In this document: piece by piece, positions 44,230 through 55,212 of the stretch | How positions within the stretch are numbered: position 1 is the stretch's first letter | How the letters are laid out: the number at the start of each line of letters is the position of its first letter | NCBI GenBank assembly: GCA_031772625.1 | Contig: CM062810.1 | Coordinates: 455,767,731-455,831,730 of the forward strand | Origin: Pinus tabuliformis | Lineage: Eukaryota > Streptophyta > Pinopsida > Pinales > Pinaceae | Direction: 5' to 3' | Length of the DNA: 64,000 nt | Program-made: the position numbers and the translations under genes | Notes under the pieces: generated by a model | The model's input: only the letters and a program-made list of their open reading frames with translations | Databases searched by the model: none | What the model was told of the DNA's origin: nothing

Positions 44230-46710
44230 CACTACTTTCTTTCTTCCTCTTCCTTCCTTCCTTCCAAAATTCTTAAGAGAAATGATGGATTGAGTCTCAA
44301 GCTAATCCAATTGACTTTGAGTGTTTGGAGAGCTTGCTTGTACATGGGTCTCCTATTGAGTGCTTCTCTCACTCTCTGAGGAGAATGATACTCTCTGGTA
44401 TTCAAGCTATAGGGAAGACTGTTCCATATTCTTTGGAAAGCTTTCATGTTGTCATCCCCTAGCAGCCTAAACATTTCCTCAAAGTGTGTTACTTCTTTCT
44501 CTTGTGCAACAAGGTACCTAGGTGCAAGTTGAGGGTCATTTTCAATCAAGTTATGGGTATTGATGACAGCCATTGGATTTCACTGTTCAACTCTTATCAT
44601 GAGAGGTTTTGTTTCTTCCCTCAATTATTTTCTTCATTTCTATAGCCCTTTCTTCCCCATAATTCATCCATGATGCCAAAGCCATCAAATGTAAGTCCCC
44701 TAGTTTTGAATTAGGGTCCCACACATTCAGATATGTTAAGGCTAAGTTATGTAGGTAGAACTCAGACAATTTAGCCTTATCCTCCAATGTGCTTTGATCA
44801 CAAAGATCAATGAATTATCTATAATCTTGGAATGGAATAGTGCCTCTTTGTGCTAAATTCTTGATTTGGAACTGCAACCATTGTTCCCTAAGATACAATG
44901 CATAAGACTTAGTTGGCATATTCCACTGGATTACCTCTCAGGATAGACTGCACATGGATGCCAATTTATTCTCTCTCTCTTGTAGTTTTCCTGTTAACCA
45001 TGCATTTTCTACCTCTAACCGAGCTTTCATCATTGCCTCTTTGTCCCTCAAGCTGCTCAATTCTCTACCCATCTCCTTTGTTTTCTCCTCCATGTGACCT
45101 ATGTCCTCCACTCCTTTGGATTTGTAATTTTCATCCATATATGTGTTCTTTCCCTTTATTTCTCAGTCTCAAAGAATAATGGGATAGAAAATTTCAGTGG
45201 AATGACCCTACTCCCTTCAATGACCCTGTAGTAGGAATTAAGGTTAAGTTGAGGACTAGGTTCCCTCAGCTCTAGATCCTCCTTCTTTTTTTCTTGTTGC
45301 ATAATCCCTTCTTTGTCCAAATTTTTAGTTCCCTGTGGGTTTAGTAGAGTTTCCTATAGGATTGCCTTTGCTTCCTCTAGGTCCCTCCATTTATCCTATA
45401 GGAGGCATTTTCCTTTGGATAAGGAAGATCTAGTGACAGGACTCCTAACATAAGTGATAAGAGACTTAGGAGAGTCTTGTCCTGATGACCCTTCTCCTTG
45501 ATTTTTCATAAGAGGAGCTATTTTTTCCTCCTATTTGGATGAGTCTTCAATGACAATAGGAACCTTGGTGAGAGTTTGAGGTTTTCCTTGCCTTATGCTT
45601 GTACATTTTGTTGTCCTAAAGTACAATGGAGTTTGTCTCTATCTCTTCCCTTTTTGTTTGATAGGAGTACCAAGGGCAGTGACGACAATTTCTACCTCTT
45701 TCTTAGTGAGTTCTAGGGATACCCTAGGTGTTTCCTCCTTGTCTTAGATCCCCCCTTTTCCATTCCCCTTCTCATTTTTGTCTTTCTCCTCTCCTTCTCC
45801 CTCTAGTTCCTCACTTTGTTCAACATTTTCCTCCTTTGATTCTTCTTCTATCCCTTCATCACTTTCCTTCTCCTTTTCTTCCTCTTCTTCCTCATGTATT
45901 TCCTCTTCATGCCTCTTTGTTTCTTCTTCATCCTTCTCTGTTTCTTCTTCGTCCCTTTCACAAGAAGTGGGGTTTTTTTCATACTCAAGGTCTTTTATGC
46001 CTTCCTCTATCTTCATGGATCTGAAAGTTTCCCATGTAATAGGGAGTCTGAGGTTTTGGAGGGAAACTTCTATGATAAGTCTAATTAACCCATGATGGGC
46101 TAGATGTTGATGGTTTCCTTCCTGCACCTTAATGCTCATATCTATCACTGATTTAAGAAGGAAGTAGGGTATGTCGAGTCTATTTTGAGGAGGTATGTCT
46201 GCTCCAAATATCAACCCTTGGAGAAGCCTAAAGTGGTACCCATATACCACATTGTTCCTACCTTAACATGATATATATTTTATAAGGTGGTAGCTATTTT
46301 CATTCCAAGGATATGATAGGATTTCTCTTCTAAATCCATTTTTGTCTTCCATGGCATCCTCTCCTTCTAAAAATAATTTCTTCTTTGCAATTTGGTTATT
46401 TCCCTTATCCTCCTTTCTCCAAGGCATCCCTAAAGGAAGGGTGTGATTCTGCCTATGATTTTGGGGGTGAGATCTATAAAGAGGCCTTTCACCACAACAA
46501 TAGTGTGGGTCCTAGTCAGTGGAATGAGGGAGAGAGCAAAATCTATGGCTACTTCATCATCATATCCCCTCATTTTCTCAAAGAAACCCATCCAATTGTG
46601 CCTTGCGAATATCTCTAGTACAGGAGGGTGCTAATGAATCCTCATTGTGTTGATGGGTTCCCTATTATTAAATCCCCTTTTCATTTTCTCTGATGGATGG
46701 AGGGTTGTAT
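44230..46710 (-). pseudogene. PMD-like ORF downstream of Athila-like pol
   Basis: Minus-strand pieces in order: HNWMGFFEKMRGYDDEVAID (near 46590), then after a frameshift near 46410 GYHFRLLQGLIFGADIPPQN and YFLLKSVIDMSIKVQEGNHQ, then an acidic Glu/Lys coil (45980-45744). A TAA at 45744 is followed in frame by a Lys-rich part. Further on come a coiled coil (45138-44938), the segment LGDLHLMALASWMNYGEERA and a final NTREYHSPQRVREALNRRP domain ending at 44232. It looks like the plant-specific ORF that sits after integrase in some Ty3/gypsy elements, in the env-like position. No membrane segment or signal peptide is visible. Function unknown. Several frameshifts. Confidence 0.7.
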
Positions 46711-48158
46711 TTGTTTGATACTAAATTTAATGAATGAGGAATTTTAAATGAAAAATTTGTTTATAAAATTCCCCTAGACTGTAATATTTTTCAACACAAT
46801 AGAAGGCTTTCCTATATTCGTTTCACTTGGAAATTGTGGGAAAGTATAGAGCCTACCTCTTTATCATTGCTTGATGAAGCCAACCTCTATTTTTTCTTTG
46901 TAGAACTACTCATTGCCAATCTTGTAGGTGTTTTTTTCTGTCCTGTAGGATCTCCAGTAGGATCCTATAGGTGCTCTTGCGTAGGGAAAAGAAGATTTTT
47001 GACTTTCTTGTGGACTGCTTGAGGGCCAAGAGTGACTTTGGTAGTGTGTAGCCTCGAGAATTCAAATGCACATTGGGATCAATGTTTATTTTGTCATCTA
47101 AGTGATTTGAGTTGGGTGGTGTGCTGGTAGCCCAAGTACGAATATCTATTTTTGGACCGTTGGTCCCACTACCACATCATCATTCTCCTCACCTCGTAAT
47201 CAACTCCCACTTCGGGCATCCATAACTTAACCACTTTTGACCTCATCTGTCCTTTTCCTTGACTTGATTGTTTCCACGTGTGTAAGCACTAATTGTCTTC
47301 TTCTCGTTGACTGAGTGAAGGTGTCCAAGTTAATTGGCTAACTTTAGCTTATAAACCAACTCTTATCATATTATACTAACGAGAGAGTGGAAGTGAGATA
47401 CCTACATGTGGTAATGATGGCTTGATGATATTTACTAAAGAATGAAGTCCTTGTTGTGTACTAGTTGCATGTGTTTTCCTCCTCTCTCTTTTTTCCTCTG
47501 ATGTTTTTCTTTGATGTGCAGGTACTAGTTGTTGATGTTGATGATCCTCATGATGCTGCTAAGCTTTGGAGGAGCTTCTTTGATCTTTGGATCTCCATGC
47601 TTGAAGCTGACTATTTTTTGTTTTATGGGATAGGCTACTACAAGATGTCTTATAGTTGCTTCTCCCTCAAAATTTCTTAATCATTTTCCACTTTTTGAGC
47701 ATGAGGATGGTTGGCATGGGTAGAGAAGGGATCTAGGGATTTTTGAATGAGGAAAATAGCCTTCAGGTATTGTCCCCTTATTCTTTGTCTTCATCCTCTT
47801 TTCTCTCTCTTTCTTTTTTACTATAATTTTTGAAAATGACATTTTTTTCTAGGAATGCAGGGGTGATCATGATGGAGAGAGCTATGGTAATGAGATGGTG
47901 AAGTATAAATTTATTTTTTTGAGATGGAATAGGTTTACAGGGAATCATGTAGCTTTACTGGGAATCCTGTAGAAAACATAGAACCCTTACAAACTGAGAT
48001 AAATGAGTAGAAAAATGGATGGAATGATGGAATGATGAAGGATAATGAATGGAGAAATAAGAACATGAACTGGATAGGTCCCCTTTGATCCTCTCTCGTT
48101 GCCTTGATCCTCCTCCTATTGACCTGCAAACAATATTTTCAAATTTTTCTTCTCTTAT

Positions 48159-48161
<3 letters not shown>
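46711..48161. other. spacer between pol and the PMD-like ORF
   Basis: About 1.5 kb without a supported gene, including two palindromic TCCTRTAGGA-type motifs near 46941 and 46961. Plus-strand ORFs at 46834 and 47465 show no domain. Confidence 0.35.
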
Positions 48162-48196
<35 letters not shown>

Positions 48197-48270
48197 TGAA
48201 AGCAACTAGTCTACCTGCAAGAGGTTTTCATCCTCGTTTCTTTCCCTAGGTGCCTCACAAGAGGTTTTCA

Positions 48271-48316
<46 letters not shown>
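48162..48316. repeat. CA and TA microsatellites
   Basis: An (AC)n run at about 48160-48182 passes into (AT)n to 48196, and a second (TA)n run of over 40 bases spans about 48273-48316. Confidence 0.95.
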
Positions 48317-48317
<1 letters not shown>

Positions 48318-48389
48318 ACACCATTGGATCGCCTCAAGAGGTTTTCAACCCAACAGTGGAACTTAGGTGCCTCATGGAGGTTTTCACCT
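48215..48389 (+). repeat. repeated hairpin motif AGGTGCCTC-GAGG-TTTT-CACCT
   Basis: Copies at 48248-48273 and 48365-48389 can fold: AGGTG pairs with CACCT and CCTC with GAGG around a 2-4 base loop, with an unpaired TTTT. Partial copies lie at 48219-48230 and 48331-48350. The microsatellite lies between them. The cluster sits just after the integrase end on the minus strand. Confidence 0.7.
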
Positions 48390-48479
48390 AAGTCTCCTTA
48401 ATTTTCTCTTTTTTCTCCTTTTTTCTCTCTTTTCTTTTCTCTCTTTTCAGTGACTTGATGAGGTAGAAGCTGAGACTTA

Positions 48480-49870
48480 CTCCACCACCATCACTGTCTT
48501 GCTGATGCTAGCAATGCATTCTTTCTTTAACAATGGCTTCCTGTAAATCTTCAATCTGTGCCCATTAACAAGTAAAGGAATGGCCTCTGCATCAATGGTT
48601 CTAATATGCACTGACCCACTATCATGAAATTTCTCTATGACATAAGGCCCTAACCTTAAATTTCACTTAATATCTTTATATCTGGAATCATATAACAAAG
48701 CCCAATCACCTTCTTGAAATTGGTTTTTCTTGATGTTCTTGTCATGCCAGATCTTCCTCTGAATTTGAGTCACCTCTTTGTGTAGGAGGGCCTGCATTCT
48801 AAACTCATCTAACTCATTCAGCTGGAGAAATCTCTCTTTTTATGCGTTGTTGAGATCTAGATCTAGTTGAGTTGCCATCCTCAATGTATTGAACTCAAAT
48901 TTAATGGAAAACAGGGCCTTTTCCCATACAACAACTCATAGGGTGTGAATCTAGTGGTGTTATTCCAGGTGGTATTGTAGGCCCAGTGGCCTCAACTAAT
49001 ATATCTACCCAATATTTTTTGTTGTTGCTGACCACTTTGGTCAAAATTCCCCCAGCGCTCTATTAATCACCTCTACTTTCCCATTAGCTTATGGGTGATG
49101 GGGAGTGGATGTTTTATGCTTGATCTTTTGTTGGCTTAACATGTCTTCAATCATATTAGATGTAAACTCGCTGCCTTAATCAGTGACTAGTTCTCTAGGG
49201 TACCCAAATTTATAAAATACATTTTCCCTTAAGAACTCAGCCACTTTCTTCTCTATTGATGCCTTAATTGCCTTGGTTTCAACCCACTTGGTCAAATATT
49301 CAATGCACATAATGATGTATTTCTTTTGTTTTGATGGAGGGTCAAAAGGTCCAATGAAATCCATGCCCTACTTGCCAAATGGCTCGAAAGTCACTTGAGG
49401 TTGTAGAGGAATTTAATCCCTTGGAGTAAGTTTTCCCATCCTTTGGCACTGATCACACTGACTAGTATACCTTCTCACATCCTAATGAAGAGTGGGACAA
49501 TAATAACCAACATGTAACACCTTGAATGTTTTTCTTTTGGTTGCAAGGTGACCTCCACAAGGCCCATCATGACAAGTCAGAAAGATTTCAAAGACTTCCT
49601 TCTCCCTGACACATCTTCTCAAAATTTGATCCAATCCTAGTTTAAGGAGGTTTCCCCAAAGCAAGTGAATGGGGTGCTCTTCCTCAAAATATTTCTTTTC
49701 TCTTTGGAGGAAAAATTTGGTTGGAACTGTGCAGACACCAAATAATTTGCTGTGTCAGCAAACCATGGAGAGAGAACTAAAATGGCAAATAAGGGTTCAT
49801 CCGATAACTGGTCATCAACCATTCCTTCCTCCCCTATAGGAAAATTTAATCTCGATAAAAAATATTGAAC
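48480..49870 (-). pseudogene. Athila-like integrase
   Basis: Zinc-finger part: CHDGPCGGHLATKRKTF..CDQCQRM. Core pieces: GMDFIGPFDPPSKQKKYII, ELVTD followed by a stop in place of the next residue, and ANGKVEVINRALG with the Glu. The C-terminal region contains VNGHRLKIYRKPL near 48540. Several stops and frame changes (frames differ between 49822, 49664 and 49364) show advanced decay. It would insert the element cDNA into chromosomes. Confidence 0.85.
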
Positions 49871-50016
49871 AACATTCTCCTTGCCAGGATTATCAACAAT
49901 AGCTAGATCAAAATAATATAATAAAAGTAACCATCTAATAACTCATCCATTCACATTAGGCTTATTCATCAAATATTTAATTGCAACATGGTCAGTATGC
50001 ACAAATGTTTGGTAAC

Positions 50017-51072
50017 CTACAATGTAATGCCTAAAATTATTTCATGAATGCACAACATTAGGAGCTCCTTTTTAGCCACTGTGTAGTTAATTTCATCCTT
50101 TGATAGATTCTTACTGATAAAGTAAATGGCATAAGGTAACTTGTCATCTATTTGGCCTAGAGCTTCTCCTATGGCTTTGTGTGAGACATCAGCATGTATA
50201 TGAAAATGAAGGGCCCAATTTAGGCCTCTAAGAATAGGAGCAATGGTCAACTTGTCCATCAGGGTGTCCAAGGCCTCTTGACAACTTTTTTACTATAAAA
50301 ATTCAGAGTCTTTGGCCAATAAACCAAATAAAGGAGAAGTTACCTTGCTGAAGTCTTTTATAAGCCTTTGATGATGTCCAACTAAACCTATAAATTTTCT
50401 GACATCTCTTTGTTTTTGCGGAGGTGGGACCCTTTGGATGATGACTATTTTGTTTGGGTCCATATGCAGTCCTTGTTGGGATATTGAATGACCTAGAACA
50501 ATCCCTGTAGTCATCAAGAACTTAGATTTTTGAAGACTAAGGGATAGGTTCATTTCAATGCATTTGTTGAGCACCTTACCTAAGTTGGACATAGCCTCCT
50601 GGAAATCACACCCATAGGGTGTAAAATCATCCATATAAATCTCTAATGCATCATGGACTACCACGGAAAAGATACTTAGGACTGCACTCTGGAAAGTGGC
50701 ATGGGCATTGTATAGGCCAAAAGGAGGTACCATATAGGTGAAAGTACCCCAAGGACAAGTGAAGGTGGTTTTATCCTAGTCTTCCAAGCTGATCTGGATT
50801 TTATTGTACGTGTTGAACCCATCTAGGAAATAGAAAAACTTTTTCCCTACTATGCCATCTAGCACTTGGTCAATGAAAGGTAGAGGGAAATGGTCCTTAT
50901 TTGTTGCTTTGTTTAACTCTCTGTAATCGACACAAATCCTCCACTTCCCATTTTTATTTCGAACCAACACCAAAGGAGAGACCCACTCACTGTCCACGAT
51001 AGGGTAAATCAATCCTGCATCTAGTAGCATTTCCAGTTCTTCTTTGACTATATCCTTGAGAGCTGGATTCAA
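50017..51072 (-). pseudogene. Athila-like reverse transcriptase and RNase H
   Basis: RT pieces: WVSPLVLVRNKNGKWRICVD, DGFNTYNKIQI, a TAG near 50776, then MVPPFGLYNAHATFQ and the catalytic IYMDDFT. GHSISQQGLHMDPNKI and VRKFIGLVGHHQRLIKDFSK follow. RNase H: FHIHADVSHKAIGEALGQ with the first Asp and INYTVAKKELLML with Glu. One frame runs from 51072 to 50017, interrupted by stops only. Confidence 0.9.
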
Positions 51073-51244
51073 TCTGCTTCGGGGTTGTTGGACTATTTTT
51101 CAACCTCTTTGATATAAATGTGGTGAGTACACACCGAGGGGTGAACTCCCTTCATTTCCTTGTAACTCCAAGCAAAGGCATACAGATGTTCCTTTAGCAT
51201 GTTGCATAACTTTTCGTCTTGGTGTACAAAAAGAGATGGGTTGA

Positions 51245-51638
51245 TTTTCAAAGTTCTCTCAGGGCTGAATTATATGGTTTTGACATGGGTAGGGTTTGAA
51301 TCTGCTATGTATAGGTCAATCTGATGGTTGTTGTAGGTTTCCTTTACTACTTCCTCTAAGGAAAATGTGCTCAGAGTTCGACTTTGGAGTATGTGTTCAA
51401 TCAAATCATCTTCATTTGGTTGTCCTCCTCCCATGGCCATTTTTAAGGTATAGAGTTGGGCTGAATAAACTTCATCTTCTTCTCCCTCTTCGAGCCATAA
51501 AGGTGAGTCATGTTCTAGAGATGGTTGAGCAGGAGGGTACAAGATTAACTTCTTGGACATATGCCCATTTTTTATGGTCATATTTCCAGCCCTACAACTA
51601 ATGTAGGCATCGGTAGTGGCTAACCAGGGCCTCCCAAG
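51245..51638 (-). pseudogene. Athila-like protease tail, cut by a Tat-like LTR
   Basis: The part LTLGRPWLATTDAYISC resembles the second half of a retropepsin fold, followed by an acidic linker. The first half, with the active site, is absent because the plus-strand Tat-like LTR begins at 51639; the first residues of the apparent ORF (51668-51640) are LTR sequence. The missing protease and gag should lie beyond the window's right end. Confidence 0.8.
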
Positions 51639-52009
51639 TGTTAGCCTCTTGTTGCAACAGGGTATCATCTTTCATGATTGACATTTTTACATGCCAAATA
51701 TGTCATACTTTGCAAGCTGCAGTGTTCCATATTTCCAGAAGAGACCAAATAAGAAGCCATGAGGTGTGTTGATCCAAATGCCACTGCTACATTCCATTTT
51801 GATGAGTTGTTCCAAATTTGAAGAATTTCTTAAAGGGAGGTCCAAACAGTCTAATCCTAGTCTCCCTAGGTTTCAATTTCCTGTTGTAGAATATAGAGAA
51901 TGATATCTGTCCAAACAGTCTAATCTTGGCAGATTTGTAGATAGGTAGAGAATCAAAGGGACCCAATTGTTTAATCTGGGCCCTGGCATAAATAAGTGTA
52001 GATTTAGAC

Positions 52010-52055
52010 AGAAAAAAAAAATAAAAAAATAAAAAATAAAAAAATAAAAAAAATT
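52010..52055. repeat. A-rich simple tract in LTR
   Basis: Repeated AAAAAAT units. The matching tract in the 3' LTR (62210-62265) differs in length and unit order, as expected of slippage. Confidence 0.9.
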
Positions 52056-53147
52056 GCAAACATGGGTCTGCAAGTCTAAGTGCACCCAAAACAAAAGAAG
52101 AAAAAATGTTAGGACAGTAGGCTGGGTAGGTAGCCGTTTGGTGGCAGAATGATAATTGATGATCAATTTTGTATCTCACAATGTCTTATCCTTTCAGATC
52201 ATAGTTATCAGGCAGTTTTGCATTCAAAGGAGGTACTCAAGCTAGAACTCACTAACCTCCCCTTCTTCTCATTTCCCCCAAGTCACTTACTAACATCCCC
52301 CAAGGGGTCAAGGTCTGCTTGAGCCTCTCAGTTTCATCATTTCCATGACATTCGCCTTGGTGAGGATCTACTTCACTCAAGGACTGCTCACTCATCATCT
52401 GTGAGCCTTCTTTTCCCCAACAAAGCCTAAGGTCTCATACCTTAGCACCCTCTTTTCATCTCCATATTAACTATTAACTTTATTATATAACTCCCTAACA
52501 ATTTTCCCCTTCCCCTATTAAAATCATGTATATAAAACTCCCCTATGTAGATACCCCTCCCTAGAAATATAGCCATATTTCCTATAAGTCTGGGAAATCA
52601 CAGTCCATATGGGGCTATCTTTAGCCCATCTGAGTCATTAAGGAGCTAGTTTGACATCAGGTCAGCTAGTAACCGCTTCCTTAGCCCTAAAACCCCTCTA
52701 AAACCCTCAAAACTCCCTATTTCGTCCCCAAACCAAAGTTTTGTGCATAAAATCCTAAACCCGCGCACTTTTAACCCATATTTTACCCCTTACCCTAAGT
52801 CCTAACTGTAAATATTGATCGCGCCCGTTTTAAAGAAACCCCAAACCCGCTTTCCCTAAGTCATAACCCACCGCGCGCATTATTAAAAAAAGAATATTCT
52901 TGGAATATTCCCCCGCCGTATCTCCCCACCATGTTTCCTTTACCGCCAACCATCCGATCCACAGCCCCGTAGATCTACGACTGGCGGGCCGTCCCATCTC
53001 CAAAGCGCCTGAGCTTTAGCGTCCGGGAGATGGGCGGTATTCCCGCCGTACTCCCACCACGCGTCAAGCGTTGGGCTGTGGCGGAACCCCCTCCCCCGAG
53101 ATCGCCTTTGCCCATAAGCGGTGTGCCACAAAACCGCTTACCACCCG

Positions 53148-53390
53148 TGACGTCACACCCCACGTCACCCCCTGCATAGCCCCTGCTTACGTCACCCCAT
53201 TGCCCAGTCACCCGATGAGTCACCTACCTACGTGGCCTCCTGCCATGTCACTGCCATGTGTCCCTACCATCGTACCTACCACGTCATCGTCCGTACGTGA
53301 TGATGTCATGCTGACGTCATCCCGCCACATCGCCTTGCTGACGTCATGTTGACGTCACCCGCCGTACAATGTCACATCATGCTGACGTCA
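53148..53390 (+). promoter_or_regulatory. cluster of TGACGTCA (bZIP-type) sites in LTR
   Basis: Perfect TGACGTCA palindromes begin at 53148, 53312, 53339, 53350 and 53383. Between them are ACGTCA half sites near 53162, 53189 and 53281 and a TGAGTCA at 53216. TGACGTCA and tandem TGACG are known binding sites of plant bZIP factors (TGA/as-1 and CRE-like). The cluster is 0.7-0.9 kb upstream of the TATA box. A regulatory role is inferred. Confidence 0.6.
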
Positions 53391-53411
53391 TCAGCACTTT
53401 TTGGGCGCAAA

Positions 53412-53420
53412 GGCGCGAAA
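53412..53420 (-). promoter_or_regulatory. E2F-type site in LTR
   Basis: GGCGCGAAA is the complement of TTTCGCGCC, a perfect E2F consensus. It is kept in the 3' LTR at 63613-63621. It could tie transcription to S phase; not shown. Confidence 0.4.
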
Positions 53421-54066
53421 GTCGCACTTCAGAGCCCCGGAATCCAATTCTAAGGCAGTTTTTGATGAGCGATTTGTGAGGCTGAAATGGAGAATCTTCA
53501 GGGAATCTTTAGGGAATCTTCTCATCATGCGGCCCCAGGAAGCCCGAAAAGGCGCAAAAATGATATGTTTTCTTCACAGAGCATACCAAAAGGAGCATAA
53601 GACAATTCCAGATGATACAGAGGCCGAATAGCGGCCATTTACTGGTGATTAGACCTGCAGCACATCATATCAGTAGTCCAGATTTTGTCAAAGAGAATTA
53701 GTGGAAGAAAAGACGCCAAAGAGTATTAGCAAAGATTTGTTTAGGGGCTTGAAGCACCTGAACATTAATGAAGCCCCCAGAAAGTCAAATCAATAAGCAT
53801 CAGCCCATCCTTGCCTTCAAATCACCATTAAGGCATTCAAAGCACCAGGACAGCAAGGAAGCAGAAACCCATGCATATTTATTTCAGAAGACATTGCGCC
53901 AAGGCACCCAGGACTACATCATTTATTCATTTTTTTTTTTGGCCGCCCCCAGCGCAGCCTGGGAATTTTCATCCATTTATTTCAGATAGGAGTAGGTCAA
54001 TAAATTATTCTTTATGACCTGATTAGGTCAAGATCTAATAAAAGCAGTAGATAAAAAGTTTTGCCC

Positions 54067-54074
54067 TATATATA
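54067..54074 (+). promoter_or_regulatory. LTR TATA box
   Basis: CCCTATATATACCACCC lies 830 bases before the LTR end in plus orientation. Transcription should start near 54100. The corresponding part of the 3' LTR is outside the window. Confidence 0.7.
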
Positions 54075-54901
54075 CCACCCTCTGTATAGTTTTAAGGGTT
54101 GGTAGATTGAGAATTTTTCACTAGAGACTCGTTGTGTATACCTGAATTTTTCTGTAATCAAAGATTGTCAAAAGCTTGGAGAGAAAACTGCTTGTTGTTA
54201 ATGAATGTTTTGGAGACTGAAGATGGAATTGTTGTGCTGCGGCATGAAGCAATAAGTGCCTCTTATCTCTGTTTATGTGTTTGCCATTATCTAAATAGCA
54301 GGAAAAAAGAATAGCCTAGAAATAGTTTAAATACTCTCTATGCTCAATTTCTGTTGTTTCTTGATGTTTCCCTCTGAATGAATTGGTTATGAATATTGAA
54401 TTCCTTCTGGCTCATGTTTACCCCAATTCACCTGTGTTGGCCAATTATCTAGGGATTCTTAACTGCCCTTAGGTAGCGCCCTGTAACTTTCTCTGCTAAT
54501 CTATTGGAGAGATTCTTAACTGCCTCTCTTTCTTTAGCATTCATTTCATCCTTTAAACCTGAAAATTTTCTTCAAGCTCAACTATCTTGCTCCATGTTCC
54601 CTCACTGTTATTAAGGAAACGCACCAGCAGTTCCCCTCCTCGACTCCACGCCCAATGGTTTGAAACATTCAGACTATACTCTGCCTCTCTACCTGAAAGT
54701 GTCAATTTTCCCACCAAAACAAAACAAAAATCCCTCTAGACCCAAGACCTAGCCTAAAATCCTTTCAAACAAAGCTAAATCTAAAAGAGAGAGCCCTCTC
54801 TGATTGCAGGTTGGCTAGAACCTACAGTCCAAAGTTGGTTTGTGGTTACCTCGGTCGTATCCCTTTCTTAACCTTCAGGGACAACCTGAGTGATAACATA
54901 A

Positions 54902-54920
54902 TGGCGACTCCACTGGGGAC
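54902..54920 (+). other. primer-binding site
   Basis: TGGCGACTCCACTGGGGAC follows the LTR end after three bases (TAA) and is identical to the site of the minus-strand Tat-like element at 38043-38062. Confidence 0.92.
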
Positions 54921-55173
54921 TTTCCTCAGTTAATTTTACAAAGTTTCAAGAAGAAGGTTAAAAATCCCCTGTAGAAATCGATTTTCTAATTGCTGTATAT
55001 TTCCTAAAACTACAGATGAAGCCTGAATTTCAGCCAGGAAGCCTTTGAAACTATTTTTGTTTTACATTAACAGGTTTAGATAAAAGCTGCTTCAGTCAAT
55101 CTTCATGCTAGTTTTAAGATATACACAGCCATTCCAAAATCTTATCTGGCCCTTGTGAATACAAAAAATATTC

Positions 55174-55210
<37 letters not shown>

Positions 55211-55212
55211 AA
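54921..55212 (+). other. leader with a 35-base A run
   Basis: A short leader ends in a pure run of 35 A (55175-55209), three bases before the point where the gag frame is first read. The gag frame is open from 55159 through the A run. Confidence 0.8.

Larger units (their letters stand above)
51639..54898 (+). repeat. 5' LTR, 3.26 kb
   Basis: It starts TG and ends CA. U3 is about 2.4 kb, with the TATA box at 54067 and then about 0.8 kb of R-U5. Inside are an A-rich tract (52010-52055), a CpG-rich block (about 52860-53450) with clustered TGACGTCA motifs, and a perfect E2F-type site at 53412. In the first 260 bases I count eight mismatches against the 3' LTR. ORFs on both strands in the GC-rich block are not supported as genes. 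Confidence 0.95.

Noticed and set aside
45778..46095. Plus-strand Ser/Phe-rich ORFs.
   Set aside because: They are the antisense of the Glu-rich coil of the PMD-like ORF at 44230-46710.
53071..53352. Open frames on both strands in the GC-rich block of the 5' LTR (for example 52940-53223 minus and 53071-53352 plus), also seen in the 3' LTR.
   Set aside because: They are simultaneous on opposite strands, low in complexity and shift between the two LTR copies. GC-rich non-coding DNA explains them.
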